Positions 51,034-60,195 of a stretch of 64,000 nt of DNA are shown piece by piece. The stretch covers positions 1 to 64,000 of the forward strand of contig JACKAP010000018.1 in the NCBI GenBank assembly GCA_020635015.1, given 5' to 3'. A program made the position numbers and the translations under genes. Within the stretch, counting starts at the first letter, position 1. Each line of letters opens with the position of its first letter. This DNA is from Calditrichia bacterium (GTDB lineage: Bacteria > Calditrichota > Calditrichia > RBG-13-44-9 > J075). The notes under the pieces were generated by a model. That model was not told where the DNA came from. It did no database searches and was given only the letters and a program-made list of their open reading frames with translations.

Positions 51034-52533
51034 TCAAATACTTCTCCGTAGGCGGGCGACCGGGATGTCGAGCTGTTCGCGGTATTTGGCCACGGTACGG
51101 CGGGCGATCGGGATGCCTTCGTCGTTGAGCATCTTGCCCAACTTGTCGTCGCTGTAAGGCTTGCGCGGATTCTCCGATTCGATGATCTCCTTCAGGCGGT
51201 CTTTGATGCGCAAAGTGCTCAGGGCGTCGCCTTCGTCGGTCTCCATGCCTTCGTTGAAGAAATATTTCAGCTCGAAGACCCCGTAATCGGTTTCCACATA
51301 TTTCCCTTTGCATACCCGGCTGACCGTAGAGATATCCATCTCGATCACTTCGGCGATATCCTTCATGATCATCGGCTTGATGTGTTCCGGGCCTTTCATG
51401 AAGAAATCTTTCTGCCGCTCCACGATCGCTTCCATGGTCTTCTGCATCGTCACCTGACGCTGGCGGATGGCCTTGATGAACCACTTGGCGGAATCGATCT
51501 TATCCTTCAGAAACTTACGCACCTCTTTGTCGACCAGCTTCTTGGGCTGGCGGAGCATTTTCTTATAGTAGTTGCTGATGCGCAGGCCCGGGGTCTTGTA
51601 ATCGTTCAGCGATATCACCAGTTCCCCGTCCACCAGTTCCACAAAGAAATCCGGCAGGATATAATTCTGCTTGGCGTCGGCATAGCCTTCGCCCGGCTTG
51701 GGATTGAGCTTGCCGATCTCCTGCAGCGACGCTTTCACCTGATCCAGGGAGATGCCCAGTTGATCGGCCACCTTCTCGAAGCGGCGGTTGACGAAGTCCT
51801 CGTAACAATCGCGCAGAATGCGCAGCGGGATATCGTAGTGCCCGTTGGCGGTATCCCGCTTGACCTCCAGCTGCACCATCAGGCATTCCCGGAGATTGCG
51901 GGCGGCAATGCCCACCGGGTCCATTCGCTGCACCCGCTTTAACACCCGTTCCACCAGTCCCGGATCGGTTTCGAAGATCAGGGCGATGGATTCGGTGGTC
52001 ACTTCCGTATCCAGCCAGCCGTCATCGCGCAAATTATAGATGATGTATTCGCCGATGCTGAACTCCAGCTCCCCGAGCTTGAGCATGTGCAACTGCTGCA
52101 TCAGGTACTCCGACATGGTCTCCTGATAGGCCTCCGGCATATCGCGCTCTTCCTCATTGGGATCGCGCTGGATCCGCGGCTCAGGAATGTCGTCCTCCCC
52201 GGGGAGGAGGTCTTCCACATCGATCTCTTTTTCAACTTCTTCGTTCAGCTTGTCTTCATCGCTTTTGTTATTTTCTTCCAGGGTATCGAACTCTTCTTCG
52301 ATCTTTTCTTTCTCTTCTTTCGAGGCGTCAATTTCGACATCCTCATCGTCATCCTGAACGTCTTCCCAGTCCTCAGCTTCTTCCAGCACGGGATTCTTCT
52401 CCAGCTCCATCTTGATCTTCTGCTCCAGCATCAGCATCGGCAGTTGCAGCAGGGTGGAGACCAGAATCTGCTGCGGCTTCAGCACTTGCGACTGAGTTTG
52501 ATATAATCCGTAACCTAAGCCAGGTTTTGCCAT
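51034..52533 (-). CDS. rpoN: RNA polymerase sigma-54 factor
   Basis: 499 residues from ATG 52533, nine bases after AGGAGG; the longer frame to 52836 translates a CTGCCA array. Region I is Gln/Leu-rich (QTQSQVLKPQQILVSTLLQL); region II is very acidic (about 50-140); the core-binding and helix-turn-helix regions follow, and ARRTVAKYREQLDIP near the end is the RpoN box. It directs transcription from -24/-12 promoters with AAA+ activators. No clear -24/-12 promoter was found in the window by eye. Confidence 0.97.
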   Translation of the reverse strand: MAKPGLGYGLYQTQSQVLKPQQILVSTLLQLPMLMLEQKIKMELEKNPVLEEAEDWEDVQDDDEDVEIDASKEEKEKIEEEFDTLEENNKSDEDKLNEEVEKEIDVEDLLPGEDDIPEPRIQRDPNEEERDMPEAYQETMSEYLMQQLHMLKLGELEFSIGEYIIYNLRDDGWLDTEVTTESIALIFETDPGLVERVLKRVQRMDPVGIAARNLRECLMVQLEVKRDTANGHYDIPLRILRDCYEDFVNRRFEKVADQLGISLDQVKASLQEIGKLNPKPGEGYADAKQNYILPDFFVELVDGELVISLNDYKTPGLRISNYYKKMLRQPKKLVDKEVRKFLKDKIDSAKWFIKAIRQRQVTMQKTMEAIVERQKDFFMKGPEHIKPMIMKDIAEVIEMDISTVSRVCKGKYVETDYGVFELKYFFNEGMETDEGDALSTLRIKDRLKEIIESENPRKPYSDDKLGKMLNDEGIPIARRTVAKYREQLDIPVARLRRSI

Positions 52534-52664
52534 ACCTGTAAACCTCCTTTTCGCGCATCCGTTCAAAACTGGCATAATTTCTGTATGTGAAAAATACATC
52601 GCGATACCCATGCGAGTCAAGGAAAAAAGATTCGATAGCGGAACTATTTTGGAATGAGTAAGCG

Positions 52665-52752
52665 ATAGTAGCAGTAGCAGTAGCAGTAGCAGTGGCAGTA
52701 GCAGTAAATTGATTGCCACTGCCACTGCCACTGCCACTGCCACTGCCACTGC
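52665..52752. repeat. (TAGCAG)n/(CTGCCA)n palindrome upstream of rpoN
   Basis: Left arm of six to seven TAGCAG/TGGCAG units (52665-52706), an 8-bp loop, then about six CTGCCA units (52714-52752). The right word equals that at 29482 and 30700. It occupies most of the 315-bp gap between rpoN and the LuxE-like gene (52534-52848), which otherwise holds nothing recognisable. Confidence 0.92.
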
Positions 52753-52848
52753 ATTTGAGGTGAATTTGTCGTGCTGCCGATTTTCCTTGCCCGGCCTACC
52801 CATTTCTTTTAAATTAAGCATTTCCAAAACAAACACAGGATATTCTTA

Positions 52849-53940
52849 ATGAATGTAATTGCGAAACCGCTCACGGAAAAGATCGCCGCCGCCCGCCGGC
52901 AGCTCGATGCCCAGGTGCGCGAGATGGTGCAGTGGCATTTCGACCCCGCCACCGGCTGCCCGTTCTGGCTGGATTATGCCGGTCGACTGGATTTTGATCC
53001 GCGTAAGGAGATCGGCGGTTTTAGCGATCTGAAGCTCCTGGGGCATTTCCAGGATGAATGGCTGCGCGGCGGGCCGGTGCGCAAGTGGGTGCCGAAAGGG
53101 CTGGCCGGCAAGCCGGTGTACGTCTTCGAGACCGGCGGCTCCACCGGGGTGCCGAAGACCCGCATCAACATCAACGATTTTCAAACCGATTACGAGCTGT
53201 TCAGCAAGACCCTTTCCGAAAAGACCTTCCCGAAAGGGGCCGACTGGCTGATGCTCGGCCCTTCCGGTCCCCGGCGGCTGCGCCTGGCGGTGGAGCATCT
53301 CTGCCAGCACCGCGGGGGGATCTGCTTCTTTGTTGACCTCGACCCCCGCTGGGTCAACAAGCTGATCACCCGCGGCGAAATGCAGGAGCTGGATCTGTAT
53401 AAAAATCATGTGATCAACCAGGGCTTGACCATCCTGCGCGCCCATGATAATATCCAATGCCTGTTTACCACTCCCAAACTGCTGGAAGCGCTGTGCGAGA
53501 AGATCGACCTGCGCAAGGCGGGCATCAAGGGGATCTTCTGCGGGGGCACCGAGATGAACGCCCAGTTCCATCGCTTCGCCCGGGAGGAACTGGTGCCGGG
53601 GATCGATTTCGTGCCCACCTACGGCAATACCCTGATGGGTCTGGCCACCAGCAAACCGTTCGATTCGAAAAAGAAAGATTATACCATCACCTACTATCCT
53701 CCCAGCCCCCGGGCGGTGTTCGAGATCGTCAATCCGGATAACCTCGATGAGACCGTCGCTTACGGTCAGACCGGGCGGGTGCTGCTGACCACCCTGACCC
53801 GGGAATTTTTCATGCCCCGCTTTCCGGAACGCGACGAAGGCGAGCGCAGCGAGCCGATCGAGCCCTATCCCTGGGATGGGGTGAGCAATTTGCGGCTGTT
53901 TTCCGCCCTGCAGGAGTCGGTGGTGGTGGGGGTGTATTGA
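52849..53940 (+). CDS. LuxE/PaaK-like adenylate-forming enzyme
   Basis: 363 residues. VYVFETGGSTGVPKTRI is the phosphate-binding loop of AMP-forming ligases; IKGIFCGGTEMNAQF and FVPTYGNTLMG are later core motifs; GQTGRVLLTTLTREFF is near the hinge. The length and order resemble LuxE acyl-protein synthetase and phenylacetate-CoA ligase rather than full acyl-CoA synthetases. It would activate a carboxylic acid as an adenylate. The next gene is an aldehyde dehydrogenase-like protein, so the pair could reduce an acid to an aldehyde. The substrate is unknown. Confidence 0.78.
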   Translation: MNVIAKPLTEKIAAARRQLDAQVREMVQWHFDPATGCPFWLDYAGRLDFDPRKEIGGFSDLKLLGHFQDEWLRGGPVRKWVPKGLAGKPVYVFETGGSTGVPKTRININDFQTDYELFSKTLSEKTFPKGADWLMLGPSGPRRLRLAVEHLCQHRGGICFFVDLDPRWVNKLITRGEMQELDLYKNHVINQGLTILRAHDNIQCLFTTPKLLEALCEKIDLRKAGIKGIFCGGTEMNAQFHRFAREELVPGIDFVPTYGNTLMGLATSKPFDSKKKDYTITYYPPSPRAVFEIVNPDNLDETVAYGQTGRVLLTTLTREFFMPRFPERDEGERSEPIEPYPWDGVSNLRLFSALQESVVVGVY

Positions 53941-53988
53941 AGTGCGGAATGCGGAGTGCGGAATGCGGAATTTTTTGGATGTTGGATG
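53941..53988 (+). repeat. Composite word block (GCGGAATGC + GGATGTT), copy 2
   Basis: Same word order as the minus strand of 48659-48715. It starts at the stop codon of the LuxE-like gene. Confidence 0.88.
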
Positions 53989-54040
53989 TGAATTTAATGA
54001 ATGTTAATGGGTTAATGAGTTGATGGGGAAAACGGCGGTT

Positions 54041-54120
54041 GTAGGGTAGGGTCGCGACCCTACCCTACGTGCACACCCATCCACCCATTCACCCATTAAC
54101 TCATCCACCCATTCACCCAT
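54041..54120. repeat. 28-bp perfect palindrome, copy 2, with CCCATCCA/CCCATTAA words
   Basis: 54041-54068 is identical to 17792-17819. The CACCCATC-type words follow to 54120, and inverted GGGTTAATG words precede it (54007-54024). Confidence 0.95.
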
Positions 54121-54149
54121 CAACAAATAACAAAACTGCCGATATTTCT

Positions 54150-55571
54150 ATGATCCATATCCCGATATTACGCGCTGGAAAACCCTATCAAAGCCTGGAG
54201 GTCGCCACAGTGCCCCATTTCCGTTCCGGGGAGCCGGTGGCGGAGGTGAGCCAGGCCAATCGCGGATTGATTGCCCGCGATCTGCTGCAAATGGCGGAGC
54301 GGCAGCAGATGCTGCAAGCGCTCTCCGTGCGGGAATTGCTGCAAATCTGCCGTGCGGCCGCAAAACATTTTCAGGAGGCGGTGCTGCCCCTGGGAGCGGG
54401 GGAGCAGTCGCCGGACGATTACATCGCCCAACTCTCCGCTACCACCGGCATGCCCCAATCGCTCTGCCGCAAGAACATGGACAAGATCGTTCTGGTGCTG
54501 GAAGAGATGGAGGCGGTGTTGGGCGGGTTGACTCGCGGGATAGATGTGGAGATCTTCGACCGTGGGTGGATCGAGCAGGAAGGCCGGCCGCTCAGCTTCC
54601 TGCGGGAAGCCGACGCCCTGGGAGCGATCCTGCCCAGCAACTCGCCGGGAGTGCACTCGTTGTGGCTGCCGGCGATCCCCCTCAAGGTACCGCTGGTACT
54701 GAAGCCGGGCAGCCAGGAGCCCTGGACACCCTTCCGGATTATCCAGGCCTTCATCGCCGCCGGAGCGCCGCCGGAAGCATTCAGCTTTTATCCCACCGAC
54801 TATGGCGGGGCGGCAGAGATCCTGCTGCGCACCGGCCGATCGATGCTCTTTGGCGACAAAAACACGGTGGCGCCCTGGCGTAAAGATCCTCGGGTGCAAA
54901 TCCACGGACCGGGCTGGAGCAAGGTGATTATCGCCGATGATAAGATCGGGCAATGGCAGGATTATCTTGATGTGATCGAAACTTCCGCGGTCATGAACGG
55001 GGGACGTTCCTGCATCAACGCCTCCGGGGTTTGGGTCGGGAGCCGCGGCCGGGAAGTGGCCGAGGCGCTGGGACAGCGCTTTGCCCGCATCGAGGCCCGG
55101 GGAATCGAAGACCCGGATGCGCAGATTGCCGCCTTCACCAACAAGTCGCTCGCCCGGCGGATCTCCGCCATGATCGACAGCCAACTGCAGATCCCCGGCG
55201 CGGAGGACGTCACTGCCCGCCATCGCAATAGCGACCGCTATGTGGAGAAAGACGGCTGCGCCTTTCTGCTGCCCACGGTGATCTATTGCGAAGATCCCGC
55301 CCATCCCCTGGCGCATAGCGAGTTCCTGTTTCCCTACCTCAGCGTGGTGGAGATGCCGCAGGAGGAGATGCTCCCGGCGATGGGATCCACCTTGGTGGCA
55401 ACCGCAATCACCGGTGACCGCGAATTCATCCGCCGGATCTTCGCTTCGCACAACGTAGAGCGCTTGAACCTCGGGCCCATCCCCACCATGAAGATCAACT
55501 GGGACCAGCCGCATGAAGGCAACCTGTTCGAGCACCTCTACCGCCAGCGGGCGTTCCAGATGAGTGGGTAA
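54150..55571 (+). CDS. Aldehyde dehydrogenase superfamily (LuxC-like acyl reductase candidate)
   Basis: 473 residues from ATG 54150; upstream in-frame codons translate the CCCATCCA repeat. ALGAILPSNSPGVHSLWLPA and VPLVLKPGSQEPWTPF form the NAD(P) site, and VMNGGRSCINASGV carries the catalytic Cys. GRPLSFLREADALG precedes them. The family oxidises aldehydes or, in LuxC-type members, reduces acyl groups. Its pairing with a LuxE-like ligase 209 bp upstream suggests acyl reduction, by inference. No ribosome site is visible before the start. Confidence 0.8.
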   Translation: MIHIPILRAGKPYQSLEVATVPHFRSGEPVAEVSQANRGLIARDLLQMAERQQMLQALSVRELLQICRAAAKHFQEAVLPLGAGEQSPDDYIAQLSATTGMPQSLCRKNMDKIVLVLEEMEAVLGGLTRGIDVEIFDRGWIEQEGRPLSFLREADALGAILPSNSPGVHSLWLPAIPLKVPLVLKPGSQEPWTPFRIIQAFIAAGAPPEAFSFYPTDYGGAAEILLRTGRSMLFGDKNTVAPWRKDPRVQIHGPGWSKVIIADDKIGQWQDYLDVIETSAVMNGGRSCINASGVWVGSRGREVAEALGQRFARIEARGIEDPDAQIAAFTNKSLARRISAMIDSQLQIPGAEDVTARHRNSDRYVEKDGCAFLLPTVIYCEDPAHPLAHSEFLFPYLSVVEMPQEEMLPAMGSTLVATAITGDREFIRRIFASHNVERLNLGPIPTMKINWDQPHEGNLFEHLYRQRAFQMSG

Positions 55572-55610
55572 GTATCTGCCGCGGAGTGTGTTGTTTATTA
55601 AGCCTTTTAA

Positions 55611-55690
55611 AAGAACAGATTCCTCGGCTAACGCCTTCGGAATGACGGTGCCCTCGTCATTTCGAACGTAATTTGTGAGAAATCTATAAC
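55611..55690. repeat. Dispersed repeat GTCATTTCGAACG...GAGAAATCTATAA, copy 2 with inverted variant
   Basis: 55655-55689 matches 24988-25021. Just before it, AGATTCCTCGGCTAACGCC and TTCGGAATGACGG are an inverted variant (GTCATTCCGAA...GAGGAATCT), giving an imperfect palindrome. Confidence 0.8.
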
Positions 55691-55807
55691 TGCAGGAAAC
55701 TTGCTAAACAGTGCGCTGAAACCGGGATTTTAAAAAAAATATTCAGGCAAAATGCTAAACATACGATAATAGTATGAACGGTCGATGGAATACGCTGAGG
55801 ATAAAAG

Positions 55808-56248
55808 ATGTATCGTGAAAAGTCCCTTTCTCCGGGTGAAGTTGGATTGATTGCGCTGCTGCTGATGGGCGGCTGGTTTATCTCTTATCATTTATTCGAT
55901 TTATATGATCTAAAGGACATCCGGGGCCAGGCCGCGCTTTTGGGAATCAATATCGCTTTTTCCTTTTTTCTGCTCGGCGTTTTTTTGTCGGCATTCGGAA
56001 TCCGCCCCCTGGTGGCCATCCCGGCGGCGCTGTGGGGCCAGATGGCCTGGAATAGCCTGAACTTCGCCCACATCGCCTATCTGGGATATTTTATGATCCC
56101 GGTGGAGATCTGGGTCGCTGCGAAGTTTATCAACCTTCGCTCTGATTTGAAATTTACCCTGGCTTTGCTGGTCGCCATGATTGTGCGACTGGCTGCGATG
56201 TTCATTACCGAATTGCTGAGGCCGGATGTGGTGAGGTGGCTTGCCTGA
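55808..56248 (+). CDS. Four-helix membrane protein, function unknown
   Basis: 146 residues. Hydrophobic segments at about 10-29, 41-62, 66-85, 86-107 and 117-136. No family is recognised and no motif stands out. It converges with tamB, 11 bp apart. ATAAAAG precedes the ATG; no strong ribosome site. Confidence 0.6.
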   Translation: MYREKSLSPGEVGLIALLLMGGWFISYHLFDLYDLKDIRGQAALLGINIAFSFFLLGVFLSAFGIRPLVAIPAALWGQMAWNSLNFAHIAYLGYFMIPVEIWVAAKFINLRSDLKFTLALLVAMIVRLAAMFITELLRPDVVRWLA

Positions 56249-56259
56249 CCGGAGTGATG

Positions 56260-59200
56260 TCACTCCCGCTCAAATTTGAAGATGATTTCCGCCCCGCTGG
56301 CTTTGGGATCACCCTGGATTAATTGCAGGAACAGGAAGCGGGTCAGTTCGTATTCCAGGGTGATCACCTCGCTGGCTATATCCTCCGACTGGGTGCGTCC
56401 AAAGCTCTTTTCATAGCTCATGAACAGATCGTTGGTGATGTATTTGCCGGCAACAAAGGTCGCACTCTGCCAGTTGTCCTCCCCTTTGATTTCGACATAA
56501 TCCAAATTGAACTTATTGCCGAGGAAGCGGGACAATTTTGCCGAAACCATCCCCAGCCCGGCGGACAAGCCGGCTTTTTCGATGCCGCTGTTCCCGCCGC
56601 CTGCCGCCAGCCCGGAACGCTGACCCTGGGTCAGCTCGTTCATGCTGCGCCCGAAGATCAGGTAGGATATCGCATCTCCCTCGCTGATGGCGCTGTCGTC
56701 CAGGTAAAAGCTAATGTCGGGCTGGGACGCTTTTCCACCGACCTGCAGTAGCAGGGTCTTTTTTTCCCGCGCCTGGGTGCGGAAGACATAGCTGGCTTTC
56801 AGATCTACCTGTGGATCGTATTCACTGCCGCCCTGGAAGGTCAGCACGCCCTGATTGATCTTAAAGCGCCGTCCCATGATGTCATACTGCCCCCGCACCA
56901 CCCTGACCGGTCCGAAAATTTCGAAATATGGCCCGTTTTTGACAATGTCCAGATCGCCGGAAAGCTCCATCCGCAATTCCGGGCTTTTAATCCAGGTATT
57001 CTTGGGAATCGAAAGCTTGAGCGAGCCGCGCAGGTTCTCGAATAGCTCCGCTGCCGGGTCCGTCTCCGTTGCCGGCCGGGGAAGCGCCTGCTGCGCGGTT
57101 TTGCGGGAGGCATCTCCCAGGGTTGCTGCTGGCGCGGTTGCAGCAACCAGCATGGGCAAGGCCTCATCCGGCACTGCTTCCGGCGCCTGTTCGATGAACG
57201 CCGGCAGGTAAAAGCTGGAACGCAGCACGGTGATGTTCCCCCCAAATTCCGCTGCACTGTTGTTGCCGGAAAAGCGCGCCGTACCGCCGAGCTGGATCTC
57301 AAAATCTCGATTTTGCGCCAGCAGGAACTGCTCGGCATTCATCTCGAACCGGCTGGTTTGAATGCTGCCGGAAATCAGGCTGCTGTCGAATACCAGATGC
57401 CCGCGGGCTTTGATCAACCCTTTTTCACGACGGATTTGGAAACTTTCCAGGCTGATCCGCTCATTTTCGGCCCGAAGCTCCGCCTGGATATCGCTATAGT
57501 CGATCCCATAGGCAGGCATCTGAAAGCCTCCATTCTCCAGGCGCAGGAAACCGTTGCTCTGGGGGAGGTTCAGGGTGTTGCCGATATGCAGGCTACTGAT
57601 CAATTTTCCCCGGACATTTTTGACGGTCGTGGGAAGGGCCTGAAGCAGGGTCAGGGGCAAGCCTTCGGCTGTGATATCAATACCAAACGGTTGATCAAAT
57701 TGAACACGTTCTCCCGGAGTGTCGATGGCAAGATCGACCGGCAGAAACCCGCTGATCCGCAAGCTGTCTGCGGGCGTGGGATAAAAAGCGAATCGGCCGT
57801 TCAGCCTCCCCTCTCGATAATCGATCCCCCCATCCAGGGCGTGAAAGTAAAAGTTGTTGATTTTTCCCCGGGTCAGGCGGGTCCGCCCCTGCAATAACGG
57901 CGCTTGCGCTGTGCCAGTCAGCTCAAGCGCCAGGTCAAATTTACCGGCCGCTTCCGTCGGCGCCTCGGCCAACGCCGCCAGGCCGGCCACATCGATTTGA
58001 GCGAGGGTGATGCGCAGATCCTCCTCGCCGCTCAGGCTGAAGATCCCTGCGGCAGCGATCTCCTGCGGCGCATCGTCGCCCGGGGCGGTGAGTCGCAAAT
58101 CGCGCAGGGTGTAGCGATCCGCTTCGATGGTCAACCGCATGGTGTCGCTGCCGCTGTGCCAGTGCTGGCCGCCGATGGTGATATCCGCCGCCGGGATAGC
58201 GATGCGGAGGAGGGAGTCCTGAACCACATGCAGATCCAGCGCCGCGGCCAATGACGGCGGATGGTTGGCTTCCAGTCGTAAATCGGCCTGTTGATCGCGA
58301 AAACGACCGTTCAGTGCGATCTGGTCGATGGGATATTCACCGGCGCGGATTTGCGCCAAACCGACCTCAAACTGCCCGCTGTGCGCATCCGCCGAGAAAA
58401 TACCCTCCAGATTGCCGCGGATGGATTCGATTTGCACCGCATTGTAAACCAGATTGCTGAGCAGGATCTCCCCGGCGGCGTGCAGCGAATCGCTGCTACC
58501 GCGCACCCGGGCGCTGAAACTGCCGCCTGCCGCCCGCAGGGTGTCAGCTCCCAAAGGCTGTTGCAGGCGGCTCAGATCGGTGATGGTTCCGCCGAGGCGC
58601 AGATCGGTCGTCGCGGCCGGATCGCTGAAGCCGGACAGAGCGACAGTCCCGTACGGCGCGGCGGCAAACAGGGTGTCGATCTGCAGTGACTGGCGGTGAA
58701 CTTTTATCTGTGCATAGAGCGTGTCGAGGGGAATATCGCCGGCGCTGGAGGGGGAGATGAACACCTCCGCCTGCGCTTTTAACTGCGCCGGATCGAATCC
58801 GCTGCCGCGGAACGTCAATCCCAGATTGATATCGGAGTGAAGGCTGTCATCCCTGCCGGTAAATGCCCCCAGGTCGAGATGGCGCAGCCGGAGATTGCCG
58901 GAAAAATGCTGCCGGTGCAGCAGATCCTGCAGCCGGGCGGTGAGGTTGACGTCGCCGGCGCTGCTGCCGGCTGCCAGACTGCCCCGGCCGTCCCCCCGGT
59001 CGTAGCTGCCGCTGATCCGGACAGCATGGAGCGAATATCCCTGGTGACGGAACGGATCCAGGTTGCCTCGGAATGTCAGCACCGCATCCTCCGCCGTCAG
59101 TCCCCGGCCGCTAAGTTGAAATCGGCCGCTGAGGGACGATGGGAGCTCCGGATTCTTCATCCAGCGGGCCAGGTTGATGTGCTGCAGTTCGCCGTCAAGC

Positions 59201-60195
59201 CGGTAGCGCGGCGTGGCCTTCCCCTCTTGCAGCAATCCGCTGAACGGGGCGATGCCTCCCTGCAGGCGCAGCTGTTCTCCGGAGCCGCTGATCTGCAGTT
59301 CCCAGCGCAGCGAATCGCGAAGCAGCACCGTCTCCAGCTGTACCTGCGGTTTCAGCGGCAATTGCAGATCGGGTAAGAAGAATTGGAATTCGCCGGTTTC
59401 CAGAGGAGCCATCTCGATTCGAGCCTGGGAGGGAGTATCGGGGCGGGGCTTGTAGCTGCCGGCGCCATCGACGCGGTTGCGGGCGGTGCGGATCACCAGC
59501 CCGTTCAGATCCATGCCGGCCTCATCTGCCTCCAGCCGGAAGCGCATTTCCTCCAGGGCAATATCCGGGCGGCGGGTTTGCAGGCGCAGATACGCCAGAT
59601 CCAGCCATTGCTCCCGGTTGCTGTAGCGGGCGGACAGGCGGCTGTTGATCCCCTCAATTCGGCGGGGAAGCAGGGTGTCCGGCGCGCTGATATTGATCCA
59701 GCTATGCTGCAATTGAATGTCGGTTAGCTGCAGCACCCAGCCTTCGGGGAGCGGCGCGGTGCTGTCCGAGGGCGCTTGTGCGGTGTCTGGCTTCATCAAG
59801 CGAGTAATATTCCAGGTGCTGTCGGGGCGCTGCTGCAGCCGCAGGCGCAGCGAATCCAGGCGCAGGGAGTCGACCTGCACAATCCGCTCAAACAACCGGA
59901 AAGGATCGTAGGCGAGCTTCAGCCGGGAGAGTGCGAGCAGTTCCCGGCCGTCGAGCTGAACGGTGATGCCTTCCAGGGATATGCCGCTGAAGAGATTGCC
60001 TTGCAGGCGCTCGATCTCCAGGGTTCCGTTGAGCATTGGATTGACCCGGGCGATGAACTGCTGGCGCAACCAGTTGCGAAACATGCCGGTTTGGGTAAAG
60101 GCGAGCAGCAAGAGCAGCAGCGTGCCCAGGGCTGCCAGGGTAATGCCCCCGTATTTAAACCATCGCCACATCTTGTTCCTTTTCTGTCGTTTCAA
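56260..60195 (-). CDS. tamB: TamB-like outer-membrane assembly protein
   Basis: 1311 residues. One N-terminal membrane helix (about 14-30) is followed by an AsmA-like start (LNGTLEIERLQGNLFSGISL) and a long beta-rich stretch that would form the lipid-carrying groove. The C-terminal DUF490 domain contains FEIFGPVRVVRGQYDIMGRRF, LTFQGGSEYDPQVDLKASY and ISYLIFGRSMNEL. It spans the periplasm and works with TamA or in phospholipid transport. It begins in a 4-bp overlap with the Omp85 gene, the typical tamAB operon. Confidence 0.93.
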   Translation of the reverse strand: MKRQKRNKMWRWFKYGGITLAALGTLLLLLLAFTQTGMFRNWLRQQFIARVNPMLNGTLEIERLQGNLFSGISLEGITVQLDGRELLALSRLKLAYDPFRLFERIVQVDSLRLDSLRLRLQQRPDSTWNITRLMKPDTAQAPSDSTAPLPEGWVLQLTDIQLQHSWINISAPDTLLPRRIEGINSRLSARYSNREQWLDLAYLRLQTRRPDIALEEMRFRLEADEAGMDLNGLVIRTARNRVDGAGSYKPRPDTPSQARIEMAPLETGEFQFFLPDLQLPLKPQVQLETVLLRDSLRWELQISGSGEQLRLQGGIAPFSGLLQEGKATPRYRLDGELQHINLARWMKNPELPSSLSGRFQLSGRGLTAEDAVLTFRGNLDPFRHQGYSLHAVRISGSYDRGDGRGSLAAGSSAGDVNLTARLQDLLHRQHFSGNLRLRHLDLGAFTGRDDSLHSDINLGLTFRGSGFDPAQLKAQAEVFISPSSAGDIPLDTLYAQIKVHRQSLQIDTLFAAAPYGTVALSGFSDPAATTDLRLGGTITDLSRLQQPLGADTLRAAGGSFSARVRGSSDSLHAAGEILLSNLVYNAVQIESIRGNLEGIFSADAHSGQFEVGLAQIRAGEYPIDQIALNGRFRDQQADLRLEANHPPSLAAALDLHVVQDSLLRIAIPAADITIGGQHWHSGSDTMRLTIEADRYTLRDLRLTAPGDDAPQEIAAAGIFSLSGEEDLRITLAQIDVAGLAALAEAPTEAAGKFDLALELTGTAQAPLLQGRTRLTRGKINNFYFHALDGGIDYREGRLNGRFAFYPTPADSLRISGFLPVDLAIDTPGERVQFDQPFGIDITAEGLPLTLLQALPTTVKNVRGKLISSLHIGNTLNLPQSNGFLRLENGGFQMPAYGIDYSDIQAELRAENERISLESFQIRREKGLIKARGHLVFDSSLISGSIQTSRFEMNAEQFLLAQNRDFEIQLGGTARFSGNNSAAEFGGNITVLRSSFYLPAFIEQAPEAVPDEALPMLVAATAPAATLGDASRKTAQQALPRPATETDPAAELFENLRGSLKLSIPKNTWIKSPELRMELSGDLDIVKNGPYFEIFGPVRVVRGQYDIMGRRFKINQGVLTFQGGSEYDPQVDLKASYVFRTQAREKKTLLLQVGGKASQPDISFYLDDSAISEGDAISYLIFGRSMNELTQGQRSGLAAGGGNSGIEKAGLSAGLGMVSAKLSRFLGNKFNLDYVEIKGEDNWQSATFVAGKYITNDLFMSYEKSFGRTQSEDIASEVITLEYELTRFLFLQLIQGDPKASGAEIIFKFERE

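Noticed and set aside
52534..52836. N-terminal extension of rpoN
   Set aside because: It is translated from the CTGCCA array (alternating Ala-Val and poly-Leu) and precedes a good ribosome site at the real start.
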